Below, in pieces: positions 18,107 through 26,200 of a stretch of DNA of 64,000 nucleotides. Origin of the DNA: Akkermansiaceae bacterium (lineage in GTDB: Bacteria > Verrucomicrobiota > Verrucomicrobiia > Verrucomicrobiales > Akkermansiaceae); the NCBI GenBank assembly GCA_018402445.1, contig JAGYIT010000017.1:372001-436000 (forward strand). The letters run 5' to 3'. The translations under genes were made by a program, and so were the position numbers. A model generated the notes under the pieces. The model did no database searches and had not been told where the DNA came from. It saw only the letters and a list, made by a program, of their open reading frames with translations. Numbering within the stretch: position 1 is the stretch's first letter; each line of letters opens with the position of its first letter.

Positions 18107-18301
18107 TCAAAAGTCGGGGATCGCTCCCTCCCCGCATTTCCAAAAGGAGCTCCCGCCCGGGGATTGATTAACCTGCGGAGGCGCCGTGCAGCCTCCGCCT
18201 TTCTCACAAAAATATGGAAACCTCCATCAGCAACCAGTCGTGCGGCACCGCCGCGGCAACCACGAAAATCAACTCCAAACCCGAATCCAACATCACCATG
18301 A
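16244..18301 (+). CDS. ltrA: Group II intron reverse transcriptase/maturase
   Basis: The product (685 residues as read) has the RT fingers/palm with G-I-P-N-L-I-D-R, Q-Y-G-F-R-K-G-R-G, G-T-P-Q-G-G-P-L-S-P-L-L and the catalytic Y-A-D-D (about residue 269). A maturase X domain follows (I-Q-G-W-T-N-Y-F-R). A C-terminal Cys-pair region (C-A-V-C ... H-Q-N-C) looks like a shrunken HNH zinc finger without the central His motif. These proteins splice the intron RNA and copy it into DNA at new sites. The frame runs through domains V and VI into the downstream gene before stopping, which is abnormal; the true C-terminus is probably near 17980 or has been altered. Confidence 0.92.
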   Translation: MKSVPKRWEDINWRTAAKHVSKLQQRVFDAEQRGDLRAVGKYQNKIANSFYAIALAVRQVAQISKGRRTAGIDGVKSPTSAVTMRMASGLSIHHRPSAVRREWIPKPGKDEMRPLGIPNLIDRAHQALLILILDPQWEAHFSNHQYGFRKGRGPHDAIDFIQRHLRQAGPKWVLEIDIKSFFDCLDHEELLRRLNAPPAIDAAVRRCLKAGVLDSVDHASPEIGTPQGGPLSPLLANVALAGLEAHLEREFRRDYAGRITALGMPTLVVYADDAVVLHRDRSVVEWSRAVIQCYLDPLGLSLSESKTRISHTQQPTRPGEGAGFDFLGFHVQHVWTKKADGKRVPYIMVTPSKRSVERFYRDCADRIDKLKLSRKQRGARRDRQARGMSDPVTVMIRDINRRIQGWTNYFRVCNAKASFSRMDHLLHEKLWKWAVRRFDRKRVQWIIDHLFSGVELDRDGKPLLRRDGNPRERKWAFKSPFVPKEAPHVTLLKLADTPIRDHILVKPEKRFYDGDWTYWQLRMKTRYPGTPPMVSIAAFRRQKGDCAVCAKLILMGERLAVSQQGRIQVIGHQNCSTPPSAPDASSYIADSSPGVPSKPIARKRARWVSADRSPRGLRDASSKVGDRSLPAFPKGAPARGLINLRRRRAASAFLTKIWKPPSATSRAAPPRQPRKSTPNPNPTSP
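18035..18102 (+). ncRNA. Group II intron domains V and VI
   Basis: Domain V: AAGCCTATCG (18035-18044) pairs fully with CGATGGGTTT (18059-18068). The upper stem CGCG/CGTG carries a GAAA tetraloop, with a two-base bulge CC at 18057-18058 on the 3' side; the AGC catalytic triad lies at 18036-18038. Domain VI: CGTAGTCC/GGGCTACG with a GCGA loop (18077-18096) and an outer GCA/TGC clamp. A18099 in the internal loop is a candidate branch point. Confidence 0.88.
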
Positions 18302-18921
18302 ACGACACCAACCACGATAACGTCACGCTCAAACAATCGGCCTCCAAGTATTGCTGCGCCGCGAGCAGTTTGAAAAACAACATCAAGTCCGGCAAGCTGC
18401 CCGCGACTCAATCTGGCGAGAAAGCCGCATACCTAGTGCGTCTTTCCGATGTCGAGCGCTTCCTCCGCGAGACACCTGGCATCGCCAGCATTTTTCATCC
18501 GGCTGCCGAAAAACCGGCTGGAGCCATGACTGGCAAGACAGCTGTTTCCGGTGGCATTGAACCAGCAAAGCCCGAAGTGACTTCCGACGACAAGTCATCG
18601 GTAACCGAGGCGTCAGTCGCGCAACCTATCCACGCACACCCACCGGTTGTGGCGGGCTCGGCCAAACCGGAGAGCGAAGCGGTTGACCACAGTCCGTCCG
18701 CTCATGTTCCCGATCCTAAGCCAGAGCCAACCGGCCATGATGCGGGGAATGGCAACAAGCGGCGTCGCCGGCGGCGTCGTGGCAAAGGCGGTGGTAAAAA
18801 TCCGGCAATACCCAGCCTACGCCAGCCAGTGCTGAAAGCTCTGGCTGGTACGACGCCGCAGGAACGTCTGCGCATCACCGCCTGTCTTAACGAGCTCGCC
18901 GGCCTTGTGGCCTCGGCGTGA
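18214..18921 (+). CDS. HTH protein with long disordered, Arg-rich C-terminus
   Basis: The 235-residue product starts at the ATG at 18214 (an internal ATG at 18298 is also possible). Residues about 38-90 look like an excisionase-type helix-turn-helix (V-T-L-K-Q-S-A-S-K-Y, then L-K-N-N-I-K-S-G-K-L and a Y-L-V-R-L-S-D-V-E-R-F-L strand-helix). A Pro/Ala-rich linker leads to a strongly basic R-R-R-R-R-R-R-G-K-G-G-G-K segment near residue 190 and a short helical end. DNA binding is likely; the exact role is unknown. Its start overlaps the read-through end of the intron reverse transcriptase. Confidence 0.6.
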   Translation: METSISNQSCGTAAATTKINSKPESNITMNDTNHDNVTLKQSASKYCCAASSLKNNIKSGKLPATQSGEKAAYLVRLSDVERFLRETPGIASIFHPAAEKPAGAMTGKTAVSGGIEPAKPEVTSDDKSSVTEASVAQPIHAHPPVVAGSAKPESEAVDHSPSAHVPDPKPEPTGHDAGNGNKRRRRRRRGKGGGKNPAIPSLRQPVLKALAGTTPQERLRITACLNELAGLVASA

Positions 18922-18951
18922 GCCAACTCTCCACCCCAACTGGCAACCTCC

Positions 18952-19176
18952 GTGAACCCACTGAATGCGTCATCACGAGACCTGCGGTGGCTTCTTGCCG
19001 AGTTGGAGGTTCTGCGGCCACACGGTTGGCCCGATCCCTCACTCATCATCAAGCCACCGCTGGATTCTGCCCAGCTCGCAATGCCCCCGAATTGGATTTG
19101 GGGGCAATCCAGCCTCGGCGATGCGAAGGATGCCCTCGAAGCCTCCGAATCCTGTTTTAAGCAATCACAAACCTAA
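18952..19176 (+). CDS. Small hypothetical protein
   Basis: A 74-residue frame beginning with GTG at 18952 fits neatly between its two neighbours on the same strand, with natural-looking composition (L-R-W-L-L-A-E-L-E-V-L-R-P-H-G-W-P). No family is recognised. Its position and lack of overlap support it as a real gene of the same operon, but without homologues this stays uncertain. Confidence 0.4.
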   Translation: MNPLNASSRDLRWLLAELEVLRPHGWPDPSLIIKPPLDSAQLAMPPNWIWGQSSLGDAKDALEASESCFKQSQT

Positions 19177-19190
19177 AATCAAACACCGCC

Positions 19191-20663
19191 GTGAGCTATT
19201 GGAAACATTCAGCCGTGCCTGATTCGATGTTCGTCAACTTCGGCCATCACCTCATGCCCCTGCTTCCCCACTCCGGGACAGCGGGCGGCTTGGGCGGCAA
19301 AGCCGCTCTTGCCTATGTCAAGGAGGCCTGCAAATCCACCGAGCGCATCCATGGAGCGCTTGCGCTCGCGGGTCGTGTGGAAGTGGCCTTCCTTCCCGAG
19401 AATCCGGATTTCTTCGATTCCGCGCCCGCCATGGCCAAGGCGAGAAACCTGATCTGGGAAACCATCCGCACCACCCCGCGTCTCCGCTGGGTGATACCCA
19501 CCCGCAATCCCTCGCTCATCTCCCGCTCGCTTCCTCCCACCTGGATTGGCAGGGGATTCCCAAATGTATGCGTTGGTCTCGTGGCGGACTACCCCGACTC
19601 ATTCTCCGAAAAGCTCCAAGCTCTGAGAAGTGCGCCCGTGCGTTACCGCGCGATCTTCCTCGACCCGTCCAGCGCGGCCGTCGATCTCCGCGATCAGCTT
19701 GACGGGTTGGACTGGCTCGTCCTCGCAGGGACGGCGGCTGATGCCCCGATGGCCTCCGCTATGGAAGCATTGTGTCGCGCGGCCGGTGTGGCTTTCCTCT
19801 TCCATGGCCATGTCGGAGATCGCACTTCAGAACCTCAAGGTGACGAGTCCGCGAGCCCTCCGCCGCACCCTTTCGGGGAGAAGATCGATCTCCGCAAGCC
19901 AACCCTCCGCGATCTCGAACTGCCGCCCGTCAACGAACGGAGCGATACATCCGGGCTGACCGATCCCGCCCCGCCCCCGTCCAAATCCGGCAACCCGGAA
20001 CCTGTGCTGGAACCACCTGCCGAACTCCTCGATTTCGAAGTCGTCACACTGGAGCCCTCCATCGCGGAGATTGGCATGGGCAAGCCCCAGTCCACGGGCG
20101 TGAGCGAGTCCGATGAAGCGGACTTTACCCGCCTTGATGGCGTCGTGCGCCAGGGACTCGCCACATTCGTGGATGTCGGGCGTGCCCTTGCGGTAATCCG
20201 CGGGCGGGAACTTTGGCGCATCGGTGACCACCCGAACTGGGCGGCATACTGCCAGAGGGTGGGTGGACTCACCAAAACCCACGCCAACCGCCTCATCAAT
20301 TCGGCCGAAATCGCCGAGCGCCTCGTGCCGGTGGCACCATTTGGTGTCACCCCCACCACCGAGTCGCAGGTGCGTGCGCTATGCAAGTTGCAACCTGAAC
20401 AGCAGAACCAAGCGTGGATCTGTGCTGCGGAGCGCGCCAAAGGCCAACCGACCGCCCGGCTTATCAGCGAGGTCGTGGCTGAATTGATGTCGGATGAAGC
20501 GCCCCCTTCCAGGACGTCGCCGAGCCGTAGGAACAAGATCATCAGTTTGCTGAGTGGCCTGCGGTCAGCGGTGAGGAAAAATCTTTCCGCTGAGGTGCTG
20601 GAAGGCCTGATCTCCGAGCTGGAGCAATGCCTGAATGTGACGGCAGGAGAGATCTCGCGTTGA
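19191..20663 (+). CDS. Gp37/Gp68(DUF5131)-like protein fused to a C-terminal helical domain
   Basis: The 490-residue product starts with GTG at 19191. The first about 210 residues resemble the phage Gp37/Gp68 (DUF5131) family: an N-terminal S-Y-W-K, R-W-V-I-P-T-R-N-P, V-C-V-G-L-V-A-D, then F-L-D-P...L-D-W-L-V-L-A-G and a final G-V-A-F-L-F-H-G. The Cys residues of typical members are absent. After a proline-rich linker, residues about 310-440 form a helical domain (V-D-V-G-R-A-L-A-V-I-R, W-A-A-Y-C, N-R-L-I-N-S-A-E-I-A) like the DNA-binding segments of plasmid partition or phage regulatory proteins. Function unknown; a phage or plasmid origin is likely. Confidence 0.55.
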   Translation: MSYWKHSAVPDSMFVNFGHHLMPLLPHSGTAGGLGGKAALAYVKEACKSTERIHGALALAGRVEVAFLPENPDFFDSAPAMAKARNLIWETIRTTPRLRWVIPTRNPSLISRSLPPTWIGRGFPNVCVGLVADYPDSFSEKLQALRSAPVRYRAIFLDPSSAAVDLRDQLDGLDWLVLAGTAADAPMASAMEALCRAAGVAFLFHGHVGDRTSEPQGDESASPPPHPFGEKIDLRKPTLRDLELPPVNERSDTSGLTDPAPPPSKSGNPEPVLEPPAELLDFEVVTLEPSIAEIGMGKPQSTGVSESDEADFTRLDGVVRQGLATFVDVGRALAVIRGRELWRIGDHPNWAAYCQRVGGLTKTHANRLINSAEIAERLVPVAPFGVTPTTESQVRALCKLQPEQQNQAWICAAERAKGQPTARLISEVVAELMSDEAPPSRTSPSRRNKIISLLSGLRSAVRKNLSAEVLEGLISELEQCLNVTAGEISR

Positions 20664-20746
20664 GTGAGAGCCCGGTGAAATAACGGGTCGTTTCGTGTTA
20701 TATAATAATGAAGGGGTCTCTCGCCCTGTTCCCAACATCCCCGCAG

Positions 20747-20772
20747 ACGCCCGGCCTTCCCAAGCCGGGCGT
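20747..20772 (+). repeat. Perfect hairpin ACGCCCGGC/GCCGGGCGT
   Basis: A nine-base stem (20747-20755 with 20764-20772) with an eight-base loop. No T-run follows, so it is a weak terminator at best. It resembles the hairpin at 21483. Confidence 0.5.
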
Positions 20773-20822
20773 TACTGCGTCCGGAATACACCCCAAACCA
20801 AACAACAACCCCCACTATCCCC

Positions 20823-20972
20823 ATGGCTATCAAACTGATCTCCCAAATTATTCGAAGTGCTTCGCGACTCATCGTCGAACAGCTCGACACCTACGATGGC
20901 GGCAACCGTAAGAGCAACCAATGTGACGGCTCCAGCAATGGAGGCGTTCACCATGGAAGGAGGGCGGCATGA
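20823..20972 (+). CDS. Short hypothetical protein coupled to the lipoprotein gene
   Basis: A 49-codon frame (M-A-I-K-L-I-S-Q-I-I-R-S-A-S-R-L-I-V-E-Q...) ends with TGA overlapping the ATG of the next gene (ATGA, 20969-20972). The overlap and the amphipathic N-terminus support it as a real small gene. No family is recognised. Confidence 0.4.
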   Translation: MAIKLISQIIRSASRLIVEQLDTYDGGNRKSNQCDGSSNGGVHHGRRAA

Positions 20973-21340
20973 ATGCGGCACTCCGCATTATGTTCCTGCT
21001 TCCTGCTTTGCTCCTCTTTTCGTGCGGAGGAGGCGGGCATTCCAGTGACCAAGCCCGCCAGCGCGAGGAAGCCCGGATCCAGCGTGAGGTCGATCAGAGG
21101 GTAGCCAAGATCCGCACCGAGATGAAGGTTTCGGAGAAACGCTGGCACACCGCCAAGATCGTAGCGCTATGCACGCTGGCCGGAGGCGTGCTGCTCTGGC
21201 TGGTGACCGACAAGGGCGGCGGAAACCAAACCAACATCCCGGAACCCAATACCCGGATTCCGCACGAAAGGACACGCGTGATCGAGCGTCAGGATCCCTA
21301 CGAAGAAGACGACGATAAATACGACCCGCATCGTCGTTGA
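20969..21340 (+). CDS. Small predicted lipoprotein with one transmembrane helix
   Basis: The 123-residue protein has a signal peptide ending in the lipobox L-F-S-C (Cys19), a charged coiled-coil-like stretch (residues about 28-58), a hydrophobic helix (about 64-80, containing C-T-L-A-G-G-V-L-L-W-L-V), and an acidic C-terminal tail. The layout (lipoprotein Cys, short coiled coil, membrane helix) recalls small phage lysis-associated (Rz1/spanin-like) or conjugation entry-exclusion proteins, but no family is recognised. Confidence 0.5.
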   Translation: MNAALRIMFLLPALLLFSCGGGGHSSDQARQREEARIQREVDQRVAKIRTEMKVSEKRWHTAKIVALCTLAGGVLLWLVTDKGGGNQTNIPEPNTRIPHERTRVIERQDPYEEDDDKYDPHRR

Positions 21341-21650
21341 AGCGGCGCTCGTCCTCGGGACGACCGGGCTCCTGCTGGAGCTCGTTTACTTCCACACTTG
21401 GTGGATCCTGCTGATCTGCATCGTCGGGCTCACCTGGCTACATGTCAGGAGGCTGCGGCCTTAGCCCGAACCTACACCCCCAACGCCCGCCCGGTATCAA
21501 CGAACGTGGCGGGCGTATTCTTTTCCCCTCTCCCCGCATCCGCCGTCTGGCGGGCACGGGAGCCCAACTGGCAATCGCCACGGATGGCTCCCACTGTGGG
21601 GGTCGTCGTGTCGTTGCCTTTCCACAACCAACCGAAAGGAAACCAACACC
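21341..21650 (+). other. Gap with a hydrophobic reading frame and a terminator
   Basis: From about 21330 to 21464 a frame without a normal start codon encodes a hydrophobic peptide (L-V-L-G-T-T-G-L-L-L-E-L-V-Y, then W-W-I-L-L-I-C-I-V-G-L) that looks like a membrane helix pair. It may be a small gene with an unusual start or a remnant. The terminator at 21483 follows. Nothing else is evident before the next gene. Confidence 0.3.
21483..21524 (+). terminator. Rho-independent terminator
   Basis: Stem ACGCCCGCC/GGCGGGCGT (21483-21491 with 21508-21516) followed by ATTCTTTT. It lies between the lipoprotein operon and the sigma-like gene. Confidence 0.65.
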
Positions 21651-22361
21651 ATGAGCCCCATGATGGATGAAATGTTAGTGCATGAGGTAGTGCCGCGCCT
21701 GCGTAAGGCGGCACACTCGATACCGAAAATCGGCCACGAAGATGACGAAGAAATTGTTCAGGACGCCACATTGATGGCTGCCCGAATGATGGATTCTGCT
21801 GAGAAAGCCGGCCATCCGATCACCGCCGGGAACGCCTCGTATTATGCTGTGAAAGCCGCACGAAGCGGACGCCGCAGCTACTACACTGGTCGTAGCGATG
21901 CCATGTCCCCCGGTTGTCAGATCGACGGCAAGGCGCGGCATGACTGCATGGATGAGGAGATCGAGTTCGAGGGCGGTGAATCCGGCACCCTCCACGAGGT
22001 CATCGCCCGCCCCGACTACCAGGGAGGGGAATCCGATCCCTCCGAGGAAGCCGCCCGCAACCTCGACTGGGAGAGCTTCCTCGCCAGCCACTCGGCCCGT
22101 CACCGCATGGCCATTATCGTGCTGGTGTCAGGCGGCACCATGCGCGAGGCCGGACAACGCTGCGGCCTCAAGGACAGCGCCGCCCTGAACTTGAAACGCC
22201 GCATCGCCGGAGACCTCATCGCCTTCTTCGGCGAGGACGTGATCCGGTGCCTGCTCGATGGAATCCGCCCCGGCTGGGAGTCCGACTTGCGCACACTGCG
22301 CGAGAGGCATCTGAACCATGTGGCGCTCGGATCGGAAGCATCCAAAACCAAAACGCGATAA
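21651..22361 (+). CDS. Sigma-factor-like protein of mobile-element type
   Basis: The 236-residue product starts at the ATG at 21651, just after a short AC-rich leader. The segment D-D-E-E-I-V-Q-D-A-T-L-M-A-A-R-M (residues about 30-47) resembles region 2 of ECF sigma factors. The later segment G-G-T-M-R-E-A-G-Q-R-C-G-L (about 165-190) resembles a region 4 helix-turn-helix. I cannot see enough to call a true sigma factor; a phage-like transcription regulator is the alternative. It is the last plus-strand gene of the module and ends at a strong terminator. Confidence 0.4.
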   Translation: MSPMMDEMLVHEVVPRLRKAAHSIPKIGHEDDEEIVQDATLMAARMMDSAEKAGHPITAGNASYYAVKAARSGRRSYYTGRSDAMSPGCQIDGKARHDCMDEEIEFEGGESGTLHEVIARPDYQGGESDPSEEAARNLDWESFLASHSARHRMAIIVLVSGGTMREAGQRCGLKDSAALNLKRRIAGDLIAFFGEDVIRCLLDGIRPGWESDLRTLRERHLNHVALGSEASKTKTR

Positions 22362-22363
22362 GG

Positions 22364-22415
22364 AATCGATTTCCCGGAACTCCTCGATGGGGTTCCGGGG
22401 AATCGATCTTTTTTT
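22364..22415 (+). terminator. Strong Rho-independent terminator at the module end
   Basis: A long imperfect stem (GAATCGATTTCCCGGAAC with GGTTCCGGGGAATCGAT) is followed by seven T residues on the plus strand. It directly follows the stop of the sigma-like gene and faces the convergent exonuclease gene. Confidence 0.88.
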
Positions 22416-22435
22416 GCTAAGGCGTGCACCAACGC

Positions 22436-23143
22436 TCAGGATTTCGGCAGGAAAGTCTGGTGTCGGGGCACGCCGTTCAGGGAGGCGTCCAGATTCAGGC
22501 GTTGGCACATGGAAACCACGGCTCGTCCCAGAAGATCGACATCACCCCGCGCGTCGTGGCGGCGGAGGCTGGTGTCGCGCAGGCCGAGGCGTGATTTCAC
22601 ATGATCCAGCGAGTGCCCGGTGCCGCGTGTTTTCCCGAAGAGCATCTTGGAAATGTGGATGGAATCGATGCAGTCCACCTCCCGCACCGGCAGCGAATGG
22701 CGGTGGCAGGTGGCGGCGAGGAACTTGGAGTCGAAGCGCTTGGCGTTATGGGCGATCAGCGTGGCCTCGCCCGCCCATTCGGAAAACCGACACAGCACCT
22801 CCTCCGGGCGCGGGGCTCCGACGACATCACGGTTGCCGATGCCGGTATAGCTCTCGATGAACGATGAGATCGACCTGTGCGGCCGCGCGAAGCTGAAGAA
22901 CGAATCCTCCGCGATCAGGCGGCCATCATGATAACGCACCGCCGCAATCTGGATGAACTCGTCATCGTCAGGATAAAGGCCCGTTGTCTCCAGGTCATAG
23001 ATCACGAACGACGCATCGTGGTGAAATCGGTCGGCCCAGATGAATCCATATCCGCAGCCCGGGCAGACAACCTGCCTGCCGATGTGGGACTTTGCGCCTT
23101 CAAGGTTGAGTTGGCAGGATGGATTCGGGCATGCGATTTTCAT
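22436..23143 (-). CDS. DnaQ-family 3'-5' exonuclease with N-terminal zinc ribbon
   Basis: The 235-residue protein begins with a zinc ribbon (C5, C10, C27, C30 in C-P-G-C-G-Y-G-F), followed by a DEDDh exonuclease domain. D50 and E52 lie in Y-D-L-E-T-T-G, D138 in H-N-A-K-R-F-D, and H196 with D201 in R-H-D-A-R-G-D. All acids of the DEDDh set are present, so it should be an active single-strand DNA or RNA exonuclease. It is the last gene of the long minus-strand defence island. The gap to DruE is about 130 bp, so it may be transcribed separately. Confidence 0.85.
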   Translation of the reverse strand: MKIACPNPSCQLNLEGAKSHIGRQVVCPGCGYGFIWADRFHHDASFVIYDLETTGLYPDDDEFIQIAAVRYHDGRLIAEDSFFSFARPHRSISSFIESYTGIGNRDVVGAPRPEEVLCRFSEWAGEATLIAHNAKRFDSKFLAATCHRHSLPVREVDCIDSIHISKMLFGKTRGTGHSLDHVKSRLGLRDTSLRRHDARGDVDLLGRAVVSMCQRLNLDASLNGVPRHQTFLPKS

Positions 23144-23275
23144 GAGGGTTCAGATTTGAAAACTGATCTCAGCAAACAATTCCCGGCTCAGGTATGGAGC
23201 AGGAAATGAAGTCATCCCCATTGATACAGGGAAGGAAAAAAGTTCACCAGATAACGTTTTCATCGCACAGAGCTC

Positions 23276-26200
23276 TCACTTGACCCAAGTAAATACGTTG
23301 GTTTCAAATCCAACATCCATGAGATGCGATACACCACCGGTGAGTTCGGCGGTGAAAGTCTTACTCACCTGCCTCGGCTGATTGGTTTTTCCTGCGCGCT
23401 GACGTCCACTCCTCGAACTTGAAATCACAGGCGCATCAACCGGCCTGGATTGAATCCTGATCCTACGATCATGCTTATCGCCTCTCGGCTCACGGTAGGA
23501 ACGTGGCATCGGCTGGATTATGATTCCTGAGAATTCCGGCTTCTTTTGAAGAGCTATAACAAAATTGAATGCGGCATTTCTCCAGGCTTGATCTTCCTGA
23601 GGGTTTCCTGAGGGGCCGTATGTGAGAGTGATTCGCTCTGGCTTGGATTTCCACATGCCTGCGAAGGATTCAAGTAGACGGATCAGAGCATCCGCATTGT
23701 GATCCATCGCAAACAAGTAGCGATCCACAATCTCGATACTCTTGATTTCCTCGGTTACAATGAATTGGAAGTCCTTTGCCAGATCACGAGGTTGATTCAT
23801 ACGGTAGTGGGAGTGATTCACCCCAGAAGGGGGTTGAAGCTCTGCGACGGAAACTGGATTACCCGGGCAGAAAAATTCAGTGATTTCGGAAAGTGGTATT
23901 TCCTTCGCCAGCACTGTCTCCGGCCAGAGCCTTTCGAGTGAAGACCCGATGAATTCCGGCGAGTAAAGCACTGTCGCCTTCTTATCAATCTCATTTACCG
24001 CTATTGCATGGGGTTCTGTCCCGGTGAAGGAGTCCACTCCAACGCTCAATTCGAGGGTCTGATCCTGCACGTGGGGCAGGAAAGCAGCGGCAATACGAAT
24101 CGCACGACCGTTTGTAGGGTCATGAAAATCAAGTGAGGCGGCAGAGAGCACATGAACTTTTTTTCCGCTGACGAGCCATTGCTGGATGGCCTTCCATCCA
24201 GGATAAATTTCGGTGAGCGCGCACTCTGCTCCTGTCGCGTCATTGGTAGGCAAGCTACCTACTAGATCGCCGAGAGATCTCCGCAATAGGATGATCTTGG
24301 AGGCGTTGGAGCAAATCTCCTCCACTCGTTTGATTTGAACATCGACCGCTCCAGACTTCACTCTGGGATCATCCCGTCTGAGCGAGCAGACGCGGCTCAA
24401 CCAGTCTAGCGCGTCAACCCTCCGGAATTCCTCCCAATAGGTTTGGTTTGAATAGCTCCTGAGGCATTTGGAGCAACTACGGGTGCAATTTCCTGAACAA
24501 GTTGCGATCTCGTCTTTCGCAAACATCAACAGCTTGGACAGGTGGAGTTCATGAACCTTCTTGCAATAGCCCGCACCACCGGAAACCGCATCATAGAGAA
24601 TGATTTCGATCCCGTTGGCTTTCCATCGATAGGATGATGCCAGCTCCATCTCAGGAAGATCCAAAAGCTTGCAAGCGGCCAAACGGATACTCTCAGCAAT
24701 AGACCGTGCCACGCCTTCCCTTGCTTTTTCGACCTCTTCGGGGGATGCGCTTTGCGGAACGTCGCGAGGGCGCGGCAAATCGGTTTCCAACCGGATTTGG
24801 AGCACATCGGTGTGAAAGGTATGGGAAAGATCAAATGAGAATGTCGAAGGGGTTTCCGTGCACCTGATTCCCGTGTAAGGGTTATGGTGATCGGTATTTT
24901 GGCTTGGGGTATTTGGGACTGGAAAAGCCCAGCCACACTTGCAAGAGCGAAATCCTCGGCCAGATCCCTTATTGATGATGATCATCCGACCCTCTTGTGC
25001 CGATTGATACACCCACTGGGCGCGGAGCAGATCCGTCCCTTCGAATCGGTAGGCCGGAGCGTTTCCGATCAGCTGGCTCTCTGTAGAAGGAGGGCTGAGA
25101 TTGCGCCTGAATCCGGGCTCTTTTCCGTTAGGTTCGTGCGCCGACGTGATAAAGCCTTTTGGTTCTTTATGGTAGCAGACCTCGCTCAGCAACGGCTGCG
25201 AGCAGCTTGAGCAGGTGGCAGGAATCAAACTGCGATCTTCGTGGCTTTCGATGTGCAGGCAACTGGTGCAGGTCTTATAGGCAAAGGTCGGCATGAACTG
25301 GCGAGGTTGATGCGCGATTCCCGCCGACGTCCATACCCGCCCGTTTGCAATTACCTCCGCACCGGGAGCATACTCACGGATTCCCATTTTAGCATCCCTG
25401 TTCAGCTCAATGTTCGCACTGTTTCCTCCGAAGCCATTGCGTCGGAAGGTTCCGTCCATCACTTGGAGTTCGATGTTATCTATCGGGAATGAATAAGAAG
25501 GGATAATGCCGTATTTCGAAAGGAAGTTCACGATCGGTGAGTTCGCCCATCGCTTCCCGTCGTTTTCCATCCCGGCGGCTTTGGCGGAATTGTGTCCGTT
25601 CCTAAGTTCCACCGCAGCCGACATGTAGTGCTGGTAGCGAGACCCGAAAGCCTGAACCAGTTGATCCATCGCATCGATGAAGCTCGAAGTCATCGCCGCA
25701 CTCACACGAGCTAGGGTCTCCTTTTCAGAATCCTGGAGTTCGCCTTTGAGGCATGTCAGAAGTTCTTCGGCCAAATCACGGGCAGGCTGGGAATCCAGTG
25801 ATTGAACCCACTCACGCAGGTTCTCTATGAATTGTTTCTCATTTTCACTGGTGAAAACTATCGAGTCACCTGGGTTCTCAGGCACCAAGTCCGACCCGGA
25901 TGTGACGAACTTAGGCAGTCCGAATAGTTGTCCGATTTGAAGTCCAGTTCCAGCCAATCCTCGATGCGCCAGATATTGGCTCACCAGTATCGAGAACTGG
26001 TGTCGTTGGAAAAGCCGCGGATTCGCCAAGTGAACGGATGGCGTCTTCGGATTCCGGTTCAGGAAGTCTCCGGCGTGATCGAAGACGTCCTGATCATATC
26101 TCCTGTTTCTCGCATAAGTGATGGCCACGGGGGCAGCCTGTGCCCTGCGTCCTGCCCGCCCCGCTCGCTGCTGGTAGTTCGAAATATCCGGAGGAGTATT

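Noticed and set aside
20708..20911. Short frame after a TATAAT-like sequence
   Set aside because: Composition is Pro/His-rich, it covers the hairpin at 20747, and it overlaps the better-supported small gene at 20823.
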